From the IMG/VR virus record IMGVR_UViG_3300002231_001522, positions 1-61,461 of that record: DNA of 61,461 bases. The stretch is one strand, 5' to 3'. Below the pieces are notes generated by a model. It saw nothing but the letters and a program-made list of their open reading frames with translations, ran no database searches and was not told the origin of the DNA. Positions 46,036 through 53,323 of the stretch are shown here, in pieces; positions within the stretch are counted from its first letter, which is position 1, and every line of letters starts with the position of its first letter. This stretch comes from a virus. A program made the translations under genes and the position numbers.

Positions 46036-46195
46036 ATATCCACAAAACATTTTACACCACGATTCTGTGTAAATCTAATAGATTCAGGTAGTTCCAATGA
46101 TAAATCACCAAAGTTAACCCCTTTTTCAGGCAATAATCAGAAATTCACGGGCAATTATACAGGATAATCCACAAATAACACCTATAATATCCACA
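46036..46195 (-). promoter_or_regulatory. Cluster of DnaA-box-like sites
   Basis: Three nine-base sites in one orientation: on the minus strand TGTGGATAT (46036-46044), TGTGGATTA (46165-46173) and TGTGGATAT (46187-46195). Each differs by one base from the bacterial DnaA box TGTGGATAA. A fourth, weaker site (TCCACGG, about 45963) lies upstream. Confidence 0.5.
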
Positions 46196-46542
46196 TATAT
46201 AAAGAATATCAACATAACAATGCCGTGGTTCCAAGGTTTCCCAAAAACATTCATCGAAAAATCTTCCACTAAAACAGTCACGGCGGAAAAAACACTTATA
46301 CCACAATCACTAATAATTCCCACCAACATTTTTCACCAACCTAATTATTAATTCATACTCTCATAAAATCCTTGGGGATCATTCCAGAATCATATCCATC
46401 GTTCAAAAAGGGGTACACGGCAACGGGGTGAGGAAAAAATTCATGCGAAATCGGCGGGAAGAGTCCAACCAAAATACAAACCAATAAACCACCACACGCC
46501 ATCCCCATCGGATATATTAGAGTCCCGAATAACAGATAAAAC

Positions 46543-46579
46543 AGAGGAGAAAGGAGGGGAAGAGGAAAAGGAGGGGAAA
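46543..46579 (+). other. 37-nt polypurine tract
   Basis: Uninterrupted A/G run made of AGGAG/GGGGA/GGAAAA blocks, unusually G-rich for this genome. It could form triplex or R-loop structures, or bind a packaging or replication protein. It contains AGGAGG-like sequences but no ORF follows. Confidence 0.7.
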
Positions 46580-46592
46580 CGACGGTAAGCTT

Positions 46593-46616
46593 GGAAAAAA
46601 ATCGAATTGCTTCGCA
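46593..46616 (+). repeat. GGAAAAAAA..GCTTCGC element, copy 2
   Basis: GGAAAAAAATCG followed by AATTGCTTCGCA. The last 12 bases are identical to those of copy 3 at 46709-46720. Opposite in orientation to copy 1 at 44940-44963. Confidence 0.65.
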
Positions 46617-46698
46617 TAGTATTAGTTATAGGTGCAGTGGTTTCGTTTTTTATATTATTTGGATGAAAAAAATTTTTGGAATTAAAAATGGTCTAATG

Positions 46699-46720
46699 GG
46701 AAAAAATTAATTGCTTCGCA
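46699..46720 (+). repeat. GGAAAAAA..GCTTCGC element, copy 3
   Basis: GGAAAAAATT followed by AATTGCTTCGCA, 106 bp after copy 2. It lies 14 bp before the strong hairpin at 46734. Confidence 0.65.
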
Positions 46721-46733
46721 AGGGTATATAGGA

Positions 46734-46766
46734 GGAGCCAGCTTGTTAGTTATTCAAGCCGGCTCC
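46734..46766 (+). other. Strong GC-rich hairpin (possible RNA element)
   Basis: GGAGCCAGCTTG (46734-46745) pairs with CAAGCCGGCTCC (46755-46766) with one A-C mismatch and a nine-base loop. It is not followed by a T run, so it is unlikely to be a terminator. AGGAGG-like sequence overlaps the left arm. Confidence 0.6.
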
Positions 46767-46840
46767 GAAGCAGTAGAAATAAGGAATACGGAAATCTACA
46801 AACCTATCAATTGAAAAGAAGTATTGCTACTTGGTAATAT

Positions 46841-46871
46841 AGTATAAGATTATACTTCCGTGTTGTTTTTA
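46841..46871 (+). terminator. Possible rightward terminator facing the right arm
   Basis: AGTATAA and TTATACT form a seven-bp stem with a two-base centre at 46841-46856, followed by TCCGTGTTGTTTTT. It would end rightward transcription before the convergent leftward genes. Confidence 0.4.
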
Positions 46872-46873
46872 AT

Positions 46874-47245
46874 TTAGTATTCTTTAAAAAATTTTCCTTT
46901 TGTTCTAATTAATATATCTTTATAGTCATTCGCATCGTAGATACAGCGAAAGAACTGGTCAAACTCTGCCCAAGTTTCTCTTTTAGATTCTATATGTCGT
47001 CCGTAGCAGAAAAATTTAAATAACTCCCATACTTGATTTTCACTCATAATTGCAAAAAAGTACTCTTCTAAACATTCCCTTGAACAAAAATCAATATGAC
47101 CATCGGATTTTACTAATCTGTTGTATTTGTTATTGTTTATTACTTTGCCGTAAATGCTTATCCAACCTTCGGGAATACCGTTTTTTGTGTTTGATTTATC
47201 TAATGTTATCTGATGATTACAGTTGTCACATTTCATTGTTATCAT
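46874..47245 (-). CDS. Zinc-finger hypothetical protein
   Basis: A 123-residue protein with KCDNCNHQ (residues 5-12) and DFCSRECLEEYF (about 52-63), a Cys4-type zinc ribbon. AAAGGA lies nine bases before ATG 47245; ATG 47236 is an alternative. The C-terminal half is aromatic and acidic. No family. Last gene of the right leftward arm. Confidence 0.55.
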   Translation of the reverse strand: MITMKCDNCNHQITLDKSNTKNGIPEGWISIYGKVINNNKYNRLVKSDGHIDFCSRECLEEYFFAIMSENQVWELFKFFCYGRHIESKRETWAEFDQFFRCIYDANDYKDILIRTKGKFFKEY

Positions 47246-47249
47246 TTTT

Positions 47250-47786
47250 TTATTCCTTTTTTAATATTTCTTCTTCGACTTTACCATAAACTGCATCAAA
47301 TATTTCATTTATAAAAAGTATAGCCCAATCTGGAAGTTTTGTTTCATCTATATTATCGTTGTAATAGTGCCGTGCATTTTTTTTAAATTTTAAACTCATG
47401 GCAATCCAATCCACAACCATGTGTACACAATATACAATTTTTGCATGTGGATGACAGCTTGGATATTTAGTCCAGTTTTCAAAATGGTGTTTATTAACTT
47501 TTTTATGATGTTTCCATGCCTTTTTAATATTCCCAGTTTTGATCTCATCATCAACAGCAAAATATTCTTCTCGATAAGATATAAATTCATTATGTCCTAA
47601 TTTAGAAAGATCATGAAGCCGAATATCATAATCTATCGTAAGTAAAATAAGATCGTCATTCATAAAATCCATATTTTTACATGTTTTTTGTACCATTCTC
47701 CATGCTTTTTGTACATTGTTGTAATGCTCTTCAATGTAATCAAGGTATTCCCTTGTCTTTCTTATCTTTTCAATTACTATTGACAT
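47250..47786 (-). CDS. DUF5662-family (HD-like) protein
   Basis: A 178-residue protein with RLHDLSKLGHNEF (HD motif) and AWKHHKKVNKHHFENW, then HMVVDWIAMS. The histidine/aspartate series is typical of DUF5662 and HD-domain phosphohydrolases, so a metal-dependent nucleotide or phosphate hydrolase is plausible. Activity is not established. AAAAGGGG upstream. Confidence 0.75.
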   Translation of the reverse strand: MSIVIEKIRKTREYLDYIEEHYNNVQKAWRMVQKTCKNMDFMNDDLILLTIDYDIRLHDLSKLGHNEFISYREEYFAVDDEIKTGNIKKAWKHHKKVNKHHFENWTKYPSCHPHAKIVYCVHMVVDWIAMSLKFKKNARHYYNDNIDETKLPDWAILFINEIFDAVYGKVEEEILKKE

Positions 47787-47804
47787 TGCTACTTTTCCCC
47801 TTTT

Positions 47805-48095
47805 TTATAGTTTTTTGTACTTCATTTGTCTGTACAACTGTTCGTGAGCTGCGTTTATCTCCTCTTTTGTTACATGCTTTAAATATTCAGCCGTGTTTAA
47901 TTCTATTTGTTGTTTTGCAGTTAATCCATCGTATTCGTAAGCATTAAACTTATGCACATTTTTCCATACATCTTTATGTACAAATTTAGTGAGCACATAA
48001 AAAGTATATATAAATTCACCATTCACTAAAAACACAGAAACAATTATCTTGTATAGTCTGCCGTCTACTCTTGTTACTATTTTTGTTGTTTGCAT
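47805..48095 (-). CDS. Hypothetical protein
   Basis: A 96-residue protein starting one base after the previous stop, with GGGG upstream. The N-terminal half is a beta sheet (VDGRLYKIIVSVFLVNGEFIYTF-type strands) and the C-terminal half helical. No family. Confidence 0.5.
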   Translation of the reverse strand: MQTTKIVTRVDGRLYKIIVSVFLVNGEFIYTFYVLTKFVHKDVWKNVHKFNAYEYDGLTAKQQIELNTAEYLKHVTKEEINAAHEQLYRQMKYKKL

Positions 48096-48167
48096 TTATA
48101 ACCCCCATTGTTTAGCCATAGCTTTTGCTACAGCTTGGTTTTCTTCACATGATACTAATATCTTCAT
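48096..48167 (-). CDS. 23-residue ORF resembling a methylase N-terminus (relic or micropeptide)
   Basis: ATG 48167 overlaps the upstream gene's stop (ATGA), and the product is MKILVSCEENQAVAKAMAKQ plus WGL. The first 14 residues strongly resemble the start of a widespread phage SAM-dependent methylase family (MK(I/V)LVACEESQAV...). The rest of that enzyme is absent. It is probably a decayed fragment kept in translation register, or a coincidental micropeptide. Confidence 0.45.
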   Translation of the reverse strand: MKILVSCEENQAVAKAMAKQWGL

Positions 48168-48331
48168 ATCAACTCAGTATCTAATTCTGTGCTCTCTATT
48201 TGCGATATGTCGAATAACTCATTCTCTATATCGTCTGTTTGAGATTTAAACTTCTTAGCACAACTTGTACATGCCTTTCTCGGTTTGTTTTTCTTTAACT
48301 TCCTATTGCAGTATGGACATCTATTTTTCAT
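48164..48331 (-). CDS. Small zinc-ribbon protein
   Basis: A 55-residue protein. ATG 48331 overlaps the upstream TGA (ATGA); a longer frame starts at 48364 but within the upstream gene. CPYCNRKLKK and ACTSCAKKF give a Cys4 zinc ribbon, followed by an acidic tail (DISQIESTELDTELI). Confidence 0.55.
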   Translation of the reverse strand: MKNRCPYCNRKLKKNKPRKACTSCAKKFKSQTDDIENELFDISQIESTELDTELI

Positions 48332-48639
48332 AGCGGGCCCTTTTTGGGCTTTAATAATTCCCACATTTCCAATTTTGCCTCATATATCTCATCTTCAGAT
48401 ATAAATTCAATGTTATTTATGTCGTTATATCCCATATAATCACAAAAACTTAAGAATCTATATTCGCAATCTGCAAGGTTTTTTCCCATTTCAAGCCATT
48501 TTCGTTTACATTTAGGCTTGAAAAAAATATTTATATCATAATCTATACTTATTAATTTACTATGATTACCAATAAAAATGAAAATATAGATTTTAAATTG
48601 GTCTCCGTTTTCTCTTTTTATTATCTTTTCGTATTCCAT
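48328..48639 (-). CDS. Hypothetical protein
   Basis: A 103-residue protein with GAAGG upstream. It has a beta-strand N-terminus (DQFKIYIFIFIGN) and a helical C-terminus (SEDEIYEAKLEMWELL). No family. Coupled to the zinc-ribbon gene downstream. Confidence 0.5.
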   Translation of the reverse strand: MEYEKIIKRENGDQFKIYIFIFIGNHSKLISIDYDINIFFKPKCKRKWLEMGKNLADCEYRFLSFCDYMGYNDINNIEFISEDEIYEAKLEMWELLKPKKGPL

Positions 48640-48658
48640 ATAACCTTCTTTTTAATTA

Positions 48659-48826
48659 TTAACAAGACTCTTTTTTCACAAAAACGGAATATAAAATGTA
48701 TTGACCATGATTAATATAATAATCATGGTCCAATAATAAATTAGTTTTTTTTTCATTGAAACATTCAGTACAAGGTTCACATATATTAATAGATATTGAA
48801 CAGGTGTCATATTTATTATCTGCCAT
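48659..48826 (-). CDS. Small Cys-rich protein with an internal DNA palindrome
   Basis: A 55-residue protein, ATG 48826, AGGG upstream. It has four cysteines in CSISINICEPCTEC and a C-terminal Cys. The coding DNA contains a perfect 11-bp inverted repeat (48703-48713 / 48720-48730, arm GACCATGATTA) that encodes DHDYYINHG. No family is recognised. Confidence 0.6.
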   Translation of the reverse strand: MADNKYDTCSISINICEPCTECFNEKKTNLLLDHDYYINHGQYILYSVFVKKESC

Positions 48827-48844
48827 TTTATGCCCTATATTAAA

Positions 48845-49174
48845 TTATAATTCAGCTTTGCAATGTGAACATTTTATTGATGTTCCTTCTTGATACAATG
48901 TGTCCTCTCCGCATAGCGGACACAGAAATATATCGTTTTTGGTTTTTGTGACAAATGCCATTTCATAATCGGTTACTTCTCTGTAAGCACTATTAAAAAT
49001 GCTTTTAGGGCTCCAACTGTGATATTCTTTTCCGTTTGGATTAGGATATATAACATGGTAGCCGTTTTCGTTTTCAACTTCAGCTATAGGTTCCTTCTCT
49101 TGTATTGTCCTTGTGAATGTATCCCTGTCCATCTGTTCGGCTTTAATTAACTTACAACCTAAATAATACCTCAT
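48845..49174 (-). CDS. Zinc-ribbon C-terminal protein
   Basis: A 109-residue protein, AAAGGAG upstream. The N-terminal part is beta-rich (NGYHVIYPNPNGKEYHSWSP). The C-terminus is a clear zinc ribbon, FLCPLCGEDTLY...IKCSHCKAEL. The family is not recognised. It overlaps the gene at 49171 by four bases. Confidence 0.6.
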   Translation of the reverse strand: MRYYLGCKLIKAEQMDRDTFTRTIQEKEPIAEVENENGYHVIYPNPNGKEYHSWSPKSIFNSAYREVTDYEMAFVTKTKNDIFLCPLCGEDTLYQEGTSIKCSHCKAEL

Positions 49175-49362
49175 AACTTCTCCTTTATTAGTTTAATTGG
49201 TTTATAACACTCTGGACAATGGAATTTACCCAAGTCTCCAAGTGGCAATTTAGTTTTTTTTTGTTTTTTCCCATGTGCCGCTTTATGTGCGTTTATTGAT
49301 TTACCTAATACCGCTTCTGGAAAGATCCCTTTCCAATCACAAAAATTGCATTTTATTTTCAT
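49171..49362 (-). CDS. Small zinc-finger protein
   Basis: A 63-residue protein with two metal sites: CNFCDWKGIF ... HKAAH (Cys2His2-like) and CPECYKPI near the C-terminus. AGGAG lies 13 bases upstream, a long spacing. Probably DNA-, RNA- or protein-binding. Confidence 0.6.
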   Translation of the reverse strand: MKIKCNFCDWKGIFPEAVLGKSINAHKAAHGKKQKKTKLPLGDLGKFHCPECYKPIKLIKEKL

Positions 49363-49371
49363 TTTTTGACA

Positions 49372-50193
49372 CTATACTCCTAATTCTAATTCTGTTTGGT
49401 AATATTCGATTGTTGAATGCACTCTATTACGAGCATAAATAGCATACTCTTCTGAAATTTCGCTACAGATATATCTCCGTTGATTTAATTTTGCCATTTT
49501 TGGCGTTGTTCCACTACCACAAAATGGATCATAAACCATATCAAATTCATTAGACCAAGATAATATATGATCTTCAGCTAATTTCTCTGGGAATGCCGCA
49601 GGATGTTTTACTCCATATTCTACAGAATTACCCCCTCCTACTACATATTTCCAAATATTATCTATTTTAACATCTCCTACAAGTGAAACTTTACTTTTTT
49701 TGAAATTACCATCTGCATTCCTTGAAAACGATTTAATCCTTTCAGTACGTTTGTCATTCCATTTATTCCTTCTTTTCCGCAATATTGGATTAAATGTTAC
49801 CGGTTTACCCTTAGACAAGACAAACATATACTCAAATGATTGATAGTATCTGTTTGGTCCTCCTATTGGAATCGGATTTTCTTTTTGATATATCATTGTG
49901 TCATGCAAGTTGAAACCGCATTCCAAAAAATATAATGCTTGTCTGAAACTTGTACCAGATTCACTCCCCTTATTCGTAGCATCACCAACAATCCATACAA
50001 CTATACCTCCAATTTTAGTTACTCTAAATAATTCTTTTGCTACATTTTTGAAATCAAATATATAACCGTTATATTTTCTCAAATTATCATAAGGCGGCGA
50101 AGTAACTGTCAAATCAATACAATTATCTTCCATTTTACTCATTGTTACAAGACAATCTTCATTGTAAATTGTGTTTTTCTTTAAGTTTTTCAT
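49372..50193 (-). CDS. Orphan DNA methyltransferase (beta class, TSPPY)
   Basis: A 273-residue protein starting at ATG 50193 two bases after the upstream stop; the open frame extends further without a site. TSPPYDNLR is the catalytic motif IV and DPFCGSGTT motif I, in the IV-before-I order of beta-class enzymes. The SPPY form is common in N4-cytosine methylases. GFNLHDTMIYQKENPIPIGG and NIWKYVVG are typical recognition-region segments. No restriction enzyme is adjacent, so it probably protects phage DNA from host restriction. Confidence 0.87.
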   Translation of the reverse strand: MKNLKKNTIYNEDCLVTMSKMEDNCIDLTVTSPPYDNLRKYNGYIFDFKNVAKELFRVTKIGGIVVWIVGDATNKGSESGTSFRQALYFLECGFNLHDTMIYQKENPIPIGGPNRYYQSFEYMFVLSKGKPVTFNPILRKRRNKWNDKRTERIKSFSRNADGNFKKSKVSLVGDVKIDNIWKYVVGGGNSVEYGVKHPAAFPEKLAEDHILSWSNEFDMVYDPFCGSGTTPKMAKLNQRRYICSEISEEYAIYARNRVHSTIEYYQTELELGV

Positions 50194-50194
50194 A

Positions 50195-50443
50195 TTAATG
50201 AATAAACAACTTTTGTAGCCATGACATATTTGCTTTGCTTTTAATATGTTCACAGCATATACGGTCAAATTCTTTTATATCCGTAATCATATTATAACAA
50301 TTTTCTCCAAGTACAGATTCTACCAATGAACTGAAATGATTTCTCAAGTTCTCATATTGTGATATTATGTTCTTGTTATCTTCATAAAACTTCTTATAAA
50401 ATTTAAACTCACGGTGTTCGCCGTTATCTATATCTTCAGTCAT
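50195..50443 (-). CDS. Helical hypothetical protein
   Basis: An 82-residue, mostly helical protein with GAAGGAG upstream. It has acidic and aromatic content (DIDNGEHREFKFYKKFYEDN) and a C-terminal KANMSWLQKLFIH. No family. The next start, the methyltransferase, follows immediately. Confidence 0.5.
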   Translation of the reverse strand: MTEDIDNGEHREFKFYKKFYEDNKNIISQYENLRNHFSSLVESVLGENCYNMITDIKEFDRICCEHIKSKANMSWLQKLFIH

Positions 50444-50449
50444 ACTATA

Positions 50450-50608
50450 CTACTCCTTCTCTTTTTTAACTTCGCTGATTATTGTTTTGTATATGGCATA
50501 CGCCAATACTAACATTGGTGCAAACGGAAAATTATCAATTGATTCTCCAACTTCTTTAACATCACAATTAGATTTTACATTTGTAGTAAATTGTGAAAAT
50601 GTCAACAT
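50450..50608 (-). CDS. 52-residue protein with a hydrophobic segment
   Basis: ATG 50608, AAGGAGAG upstream, stop at 50450-50452. The C-terminal half contains FPFAPMLVLAYAIYKTII, a likely single membrane helix or buried helix, ending in a basic tail. No family is recognised. Confidence 0.5.
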   Translation of the reverse strand: MLTFSQFTTNVKSNCDVKEVGESIDNFPFAPMLVLAYAIYKTIISEVKKEKE

Positions 50609-50631
50609 TATTTACTCTCCTTTTTTTTAAA

Positions 50632-50829
50632 TTAAAAATTATCAATTCTATTTGTTAGTATTTCCGAATACGCCTCCATAATCCTTAATTGTGTTACAAT
50701 TCTTATTTGCTCGTATTTGTCAATAGTTTTAAAAATATCACTAACATTGATAAAGTTATCTAAATCTTTAATTTTCTTGTTAAGTTCAGATTTCTCTTCT
50801 ATTACTCTTTTTTGATAATTTAACATCAT
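50632..50829 (-). CDS. Small coiled-coil protein
   Basis: A 65-residue helical protein (KSELNKKIKDLDNFINVSDI) with AAAAGGA upstream and tandem start ATGs. Leu/Ile spacing suggests a coiled coil. No family. Confidence 0.5.
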   Translation of the reverse strand: MMLNYQKRVIEEKSELNKKIKDLDNFINVSDIFKTIDKYEQIRIVTQLRIMEAYSEILTNRIDNF

Positions 50830-50839
50830 TTTCCTTTTG

Positions 50840-51613
50840 TTAATACAAGATACTCTCTAATGATTTAATATAATCATCAAGATTATGGTCTTTAAATGAG
50901 CCAATTCTACGTTTTCTTTTAAATGATACATTGCCTTTTCCATCGAGGAAAAGTGGCTGTCCTACATGTCTGTAGCCAAATTTGGGCATTTTTGTTACTG
51001 CGTCACGTTTATTTACGAACCTATAAGCGAAATAGTTTTTAATATCCATGACCATTGCTTTAAATAATTTATAACCTTTTTTATTAAACACTCTTGGTGA
51101 GCCATAAGTATATAAATCTATTTCCGAAAATTTCAATAAATTGCCTTGGGTAATTACTCTTACAAAAAACAATGTAGTTACTGCCGCTCCAAGACTATGT
51201 CCAACAAAATTAATTTTCATATTACTTTTGTCTTCATGGTTTTGCACAATTTCTGTGAGTTCTTTGAAAACTTTTAATCTAACTCTTTGATAGCATCTTG
51301 TAAATCCATAATGGGCTTTTACGCCTTTTCTAAATATTCGTTTCATAAATGCCAAAAAATCAAAGAACCAATCACGCCATTCTCTTGAGCCTTTGAATAC
51401 TACATGATACTCATTCCTACTGAAAAGAATATAGGCTTCAACACTTGAGTATTTGTCATATATCCGGCTTATTACTGTAGCTATTTCAATTTTGCCATTT
51501 AATTTTATATTAAAGACTGAACCTTTTAAAAATTTCCCATCTTTTGGGGGAAAATCGTAAACGAGTTTTGCTAATTTTGCAAAAAATAGGGCTTTTAAAA
51601 TTAATTTTCTCAT
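50840..51613 (-). CDS. Class 3 lipase-like alpha/beta hydrolase
   Basis: A 257-residue protein with the class 3 lipase pattern: VVFKGSREWRDWFFD (oxyanion region), FVGHSLGAAV (nucleophile elbow, Ser in GHSLG), YTYGSPRVFN, then VNKRDAVTKMP (Asp) and YRHVGQPL (His), a complete Ser-Asp-His set. The first 20 residues are hydrophobic/basic (MRKLILKALFFAKLAKLVY) and may be a signal or membrane anchor. Lipases are rare in phage genomes; here it could damage host membranes at lysis or act on lipid substrates. Confidence 0.85.
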   Translation of the reverse strand: MRKLILKALFFAKLAKLVYDFPPKDGKFLKGSVFNIKLNGKIEIATVISRIYDKYSSVEAYILFSRNEYHVVFKGSREWRDWFFDFLAFMKRIFRKGVKAHYGFTRCYQRVRLKVFKELTEIVQNHEDKSNMKINFVGHSLGAAVTTLFFVRVITQGNLLKFSEIDLYTYGSPRVFNKKGYKLFKAMVMDIKNYFAYRFVNKRDAVTKMPKFGYRHVGQPLFLDGKGNVSFKRKRRIGSFKDHNLDDYIKSLESILY

Positions 51614-51623
51614 AATAAACTTT

Positions 51624-52160
51624 CTATTGTTTAGGTTTATATAATTTTACAAGTTCTTGAAGCATGTGTAAATACTTTATATTCTTACCAGAGTAAAGTG
51701 TAACAAGTGAATCAACAAAGTTTATCCAGAACTTTTCTGAACCTTTTTTTGGAGTTGAATAACTATCTTTATCAAACATTTGAATTTCATTTGTTGCTTT
51801 GAATTTAATGTATGATTTTAACAAAAAACGAGACTTGTCGGCACAACAGGCAGGACTTTCAAAATGTGAAAATAACTCATTAAGATTATTATCAAAGAAT
51901 TCCCATTTTGTATATATTGTTTCAATATCATAAACATTCTGTTTGTAAATACCTTTTAAGCCAGAACCTATTATATTAAATAGTTTTTGTACGACCATAA
52001 TATTCATTGTCTCTGGGTTATTAAGATATTCTTTGTTATTGACAATAATACCATATATTGGATCTTTTTTTGATTCTTTGTTTATTGTAGATGAAATAGC
52101 ATCATACAAATCAACAAATGCTTTTTTTACTTCCTTTTCGTTAATTGTTAGTTTTCCCAT
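51624..52160 (-). CDS. Hypothetical protein
   Basis: A 178-residue helical protein overlapping the upstream gene by 20 bases. It has scattered Cys (SPACCADKSRFLL) and a C-terminal SGKNIKYLHMLQELVKLYKPKQ. No family. It lies just upstream of the lipase gene and may be co-translated with it. Confidence 0.5.
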   Translation of the reverse strand: MGKLTINEKEVKKAFVDLYDAISSTINKESKKDPIYGIIVNNKEYLNNPETMNIMVVQKLFNIIGSGLKGIYKQNVYDIETIYTKWEFFDNNLNELFSHFESPACCADKSRFLLKSYIKFKATNEIQMFDKDSYSTPKKGSEKFWINFVDSLVTLYSGKNIKYLHMLQELVKLYKPKQ

Positions 52161-52332
52161 TATTTTCGCTCTCCATGGCTAATGTTATTGCATTATATAC
52201 ATCACTTACTTTGAAATACTCTCCATTTTTCCTACGTACCATTCTTGACGTTGGTTTTGGCTTGGTGTTCTTAATTTTAGGGATATAAGATTTTATATCA
52301 CCCAGTTCTTTAAAGATTGCTTCTATTTTCAA
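52141..52332 (-). CDS. Small basic protein, TTG start
   Basis: A 63-residue protein starting at TTG 52332, with AAGGAG six bases upstream. It is basic and partly helical (PKPTSRMVRRKNGEYFKVSD). No family. Confidence 0.5.
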   Translation of the reverse strand: MKIEAIFKELGDIKSYIPKIKNTKPKPTSRMVRRKNGEYFKVSDVYNAITLAMESENNGKTNN

Positions 52333-52335
52333 TTG

Positions 52336-52614
52336 TTACTCCTTCCAAGAATAAGTAAATGAAGTTTTTGAATTATCATAAGTTACTTGCATATCTATAG
52401 GCATAGTTACGATATAGCCGTTAAATGGATTAAACTCTATTGGACAGTCTTTGTGTTTTAATAAGGCTTTTATGAAAAGATCTAAAGGATAGTTTTCCGG
52501 ACATGATGTTATTTCGTTATTTGAAATAGTTGTGTATTTAATTTTACCGTTTTTACGAACTTTGTCATCATGGAACATCTTTTCTGTTAAAGGCATTTCT
52601 GTAGATTTACTCAT
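52336..52614 (-). CDS. Hypothetical protein
   Basis: A 92-residue protein with AAAGGAG upstream, overlapping the ASCH-domain gene stop by eight bases. A beta-sheet-like half (KIKYTTISNNEITSC, YIVTMPIDMQVTYDN) suggests a small compact fold. No family. Confidence 0.5.
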   Translation of the reverse strand: MSKSTEMPLTEKMFHDDKVRKNGKIKYTTISNNEITSCPENYPLDLFIKALLKHKDCPIEFNPFNGYIVTMPIDMQVTYDNSKTSFTYSWKE

Positions 52615-53248
52615 CGTAAGTCTCCTTTTTTATAATATCACCAATCTCAGTAATAAAACAATATTGATTTTTCCCAGTTATCGGGTAGTTTACTTTTTTT
52701 ATAGAAATTCCTTCCCAATTTGCTACAATAAATGGTGCAATTTTTTTTTCATCATACCCTTGTTGTTTTCTTGCAAAGCCGTTTCTAATAGTAATAATGT
52801 CAAATGCTTTAAACCTGCAACCGTATGCTTTAAAAATTTCATCTACTGTACTATATGTTATAAATGGATTTTTGAATAAATCTTCCATATCTTCTAAATC
52901 CAAAGGATACATATAATTTACAGGATCAATTAATCGCTCTAACCAATGAACTGAAACTGGTCTTATTTCAGTTTTCTTTTTGCCTGAAGATATTTGACCA
53001 AAGTAAGGCTGTGAAACATTAAATTGAACTATTGATTTACTATTACTATTTTTTAAATAGCTTATTTTTGCAAATGCATCATCTATGATTTGTTGTGCGT
53101 TTTCAGGGATTGAACCGATATTGTTCAATATTTGCACCATATAATTATACGACTTAAATGATGTGTACTTGAAAAATTCTTTTAGGGTTAGACCATGTTT
53201 CATAGCCTCTTTTTTAACCCATGAAAAATTTTGTTTTGTTTCATTCAT
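52607..53248 (-). CDS. ASCH-domain protein
   Basis: A 213-residue protein. QFNVSQPYFGQISSGKKK with TEIRP following (about residues 74-96) is the ASCH (PUA-like) signature, with the basic GKK and EIR residues. The C-terminal half has beta strands (FDIITIRNGFA, CFITEIGDII) of the same fold. ASCH domains bind nucleic acid or act on modified nucleosides. It is the first gene of the right leftward arm, just after a promoter. Confidence 0.65.
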   Translation of the reverse strand: MNETKQNFSWVKKEAMKHGLTLKEFFKYTSFKSYNYMVQILNNIGSIPENAQQIIDDAFAKISYLKNSNSKSIVQFNVSQPYFGQISSGKKKTEIRPVSVHWLERLIDPVNYMYPLDLEDMEDLFKNPFITYSTVDEIFKAYGCRFKAFDIITIRNGFARKQQGYDEKKIAPFIVANWEGISIKKVNYPITGKNQYCFITEIGDIIKKETYDE

Positions 53249-53289
53249 AGATTTTTCCTTTGAATGGTTACTATTAATAAGTTATTAGT

Positions 53290-53318
53290 AATATAATAAA
53301 AAAAAAGATAGAATGCAA
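53290..53318 (-). promoter_or_regulatory. Leftward promoter of the right arm
   Basis: Minus-strand TTGCAT (53313-53318), 17-bp spacer with a T-run, TATATT (53290-53295), 42 bases before the ASCH gene start. It is divergent from the + promoter at 53324. Confidence 0.65.
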
Positions 53319-53323
53319 ATTAT

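Larger units (their letters stand above)
45702..46873. other. 1.17-kb region without a convincing gene (candidate origin, pac or RNA region)
   Basis: No ORF here has both a ribosome binding site and a normal composition. From about 45960 to 46530 the + strand is A- and C-rich with few G. It carries three DnaA-box-like sites (46036, 46165, 46187), then a 37-nt pure purine run (46543-46579), two GCTTCGC elements, a 12-bp hairpin (46734-46766) and an AGTATAA/TTATACT hairpin followed by T-rich sequence (46841 onward). Small hairpins CCGAA/TTCGG (45851) and CCTGT/ACAGG (about 45930, then TTTT) follow the 45090 gene. It could be an origin, a packaging site or encode structured RNA. Confidence 0.6.

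Noticed and set aside
46126-46508. Two leftward ORFs (46126-46329, 67 residues; 46353-46508, 51 residues) with hydrophobic products
   Set aside because: No convincing ribosome binding sites, and the G/T-rich strand yields V/F/G/L/C-rich products by composition. Kept only as part of the gene-free block.
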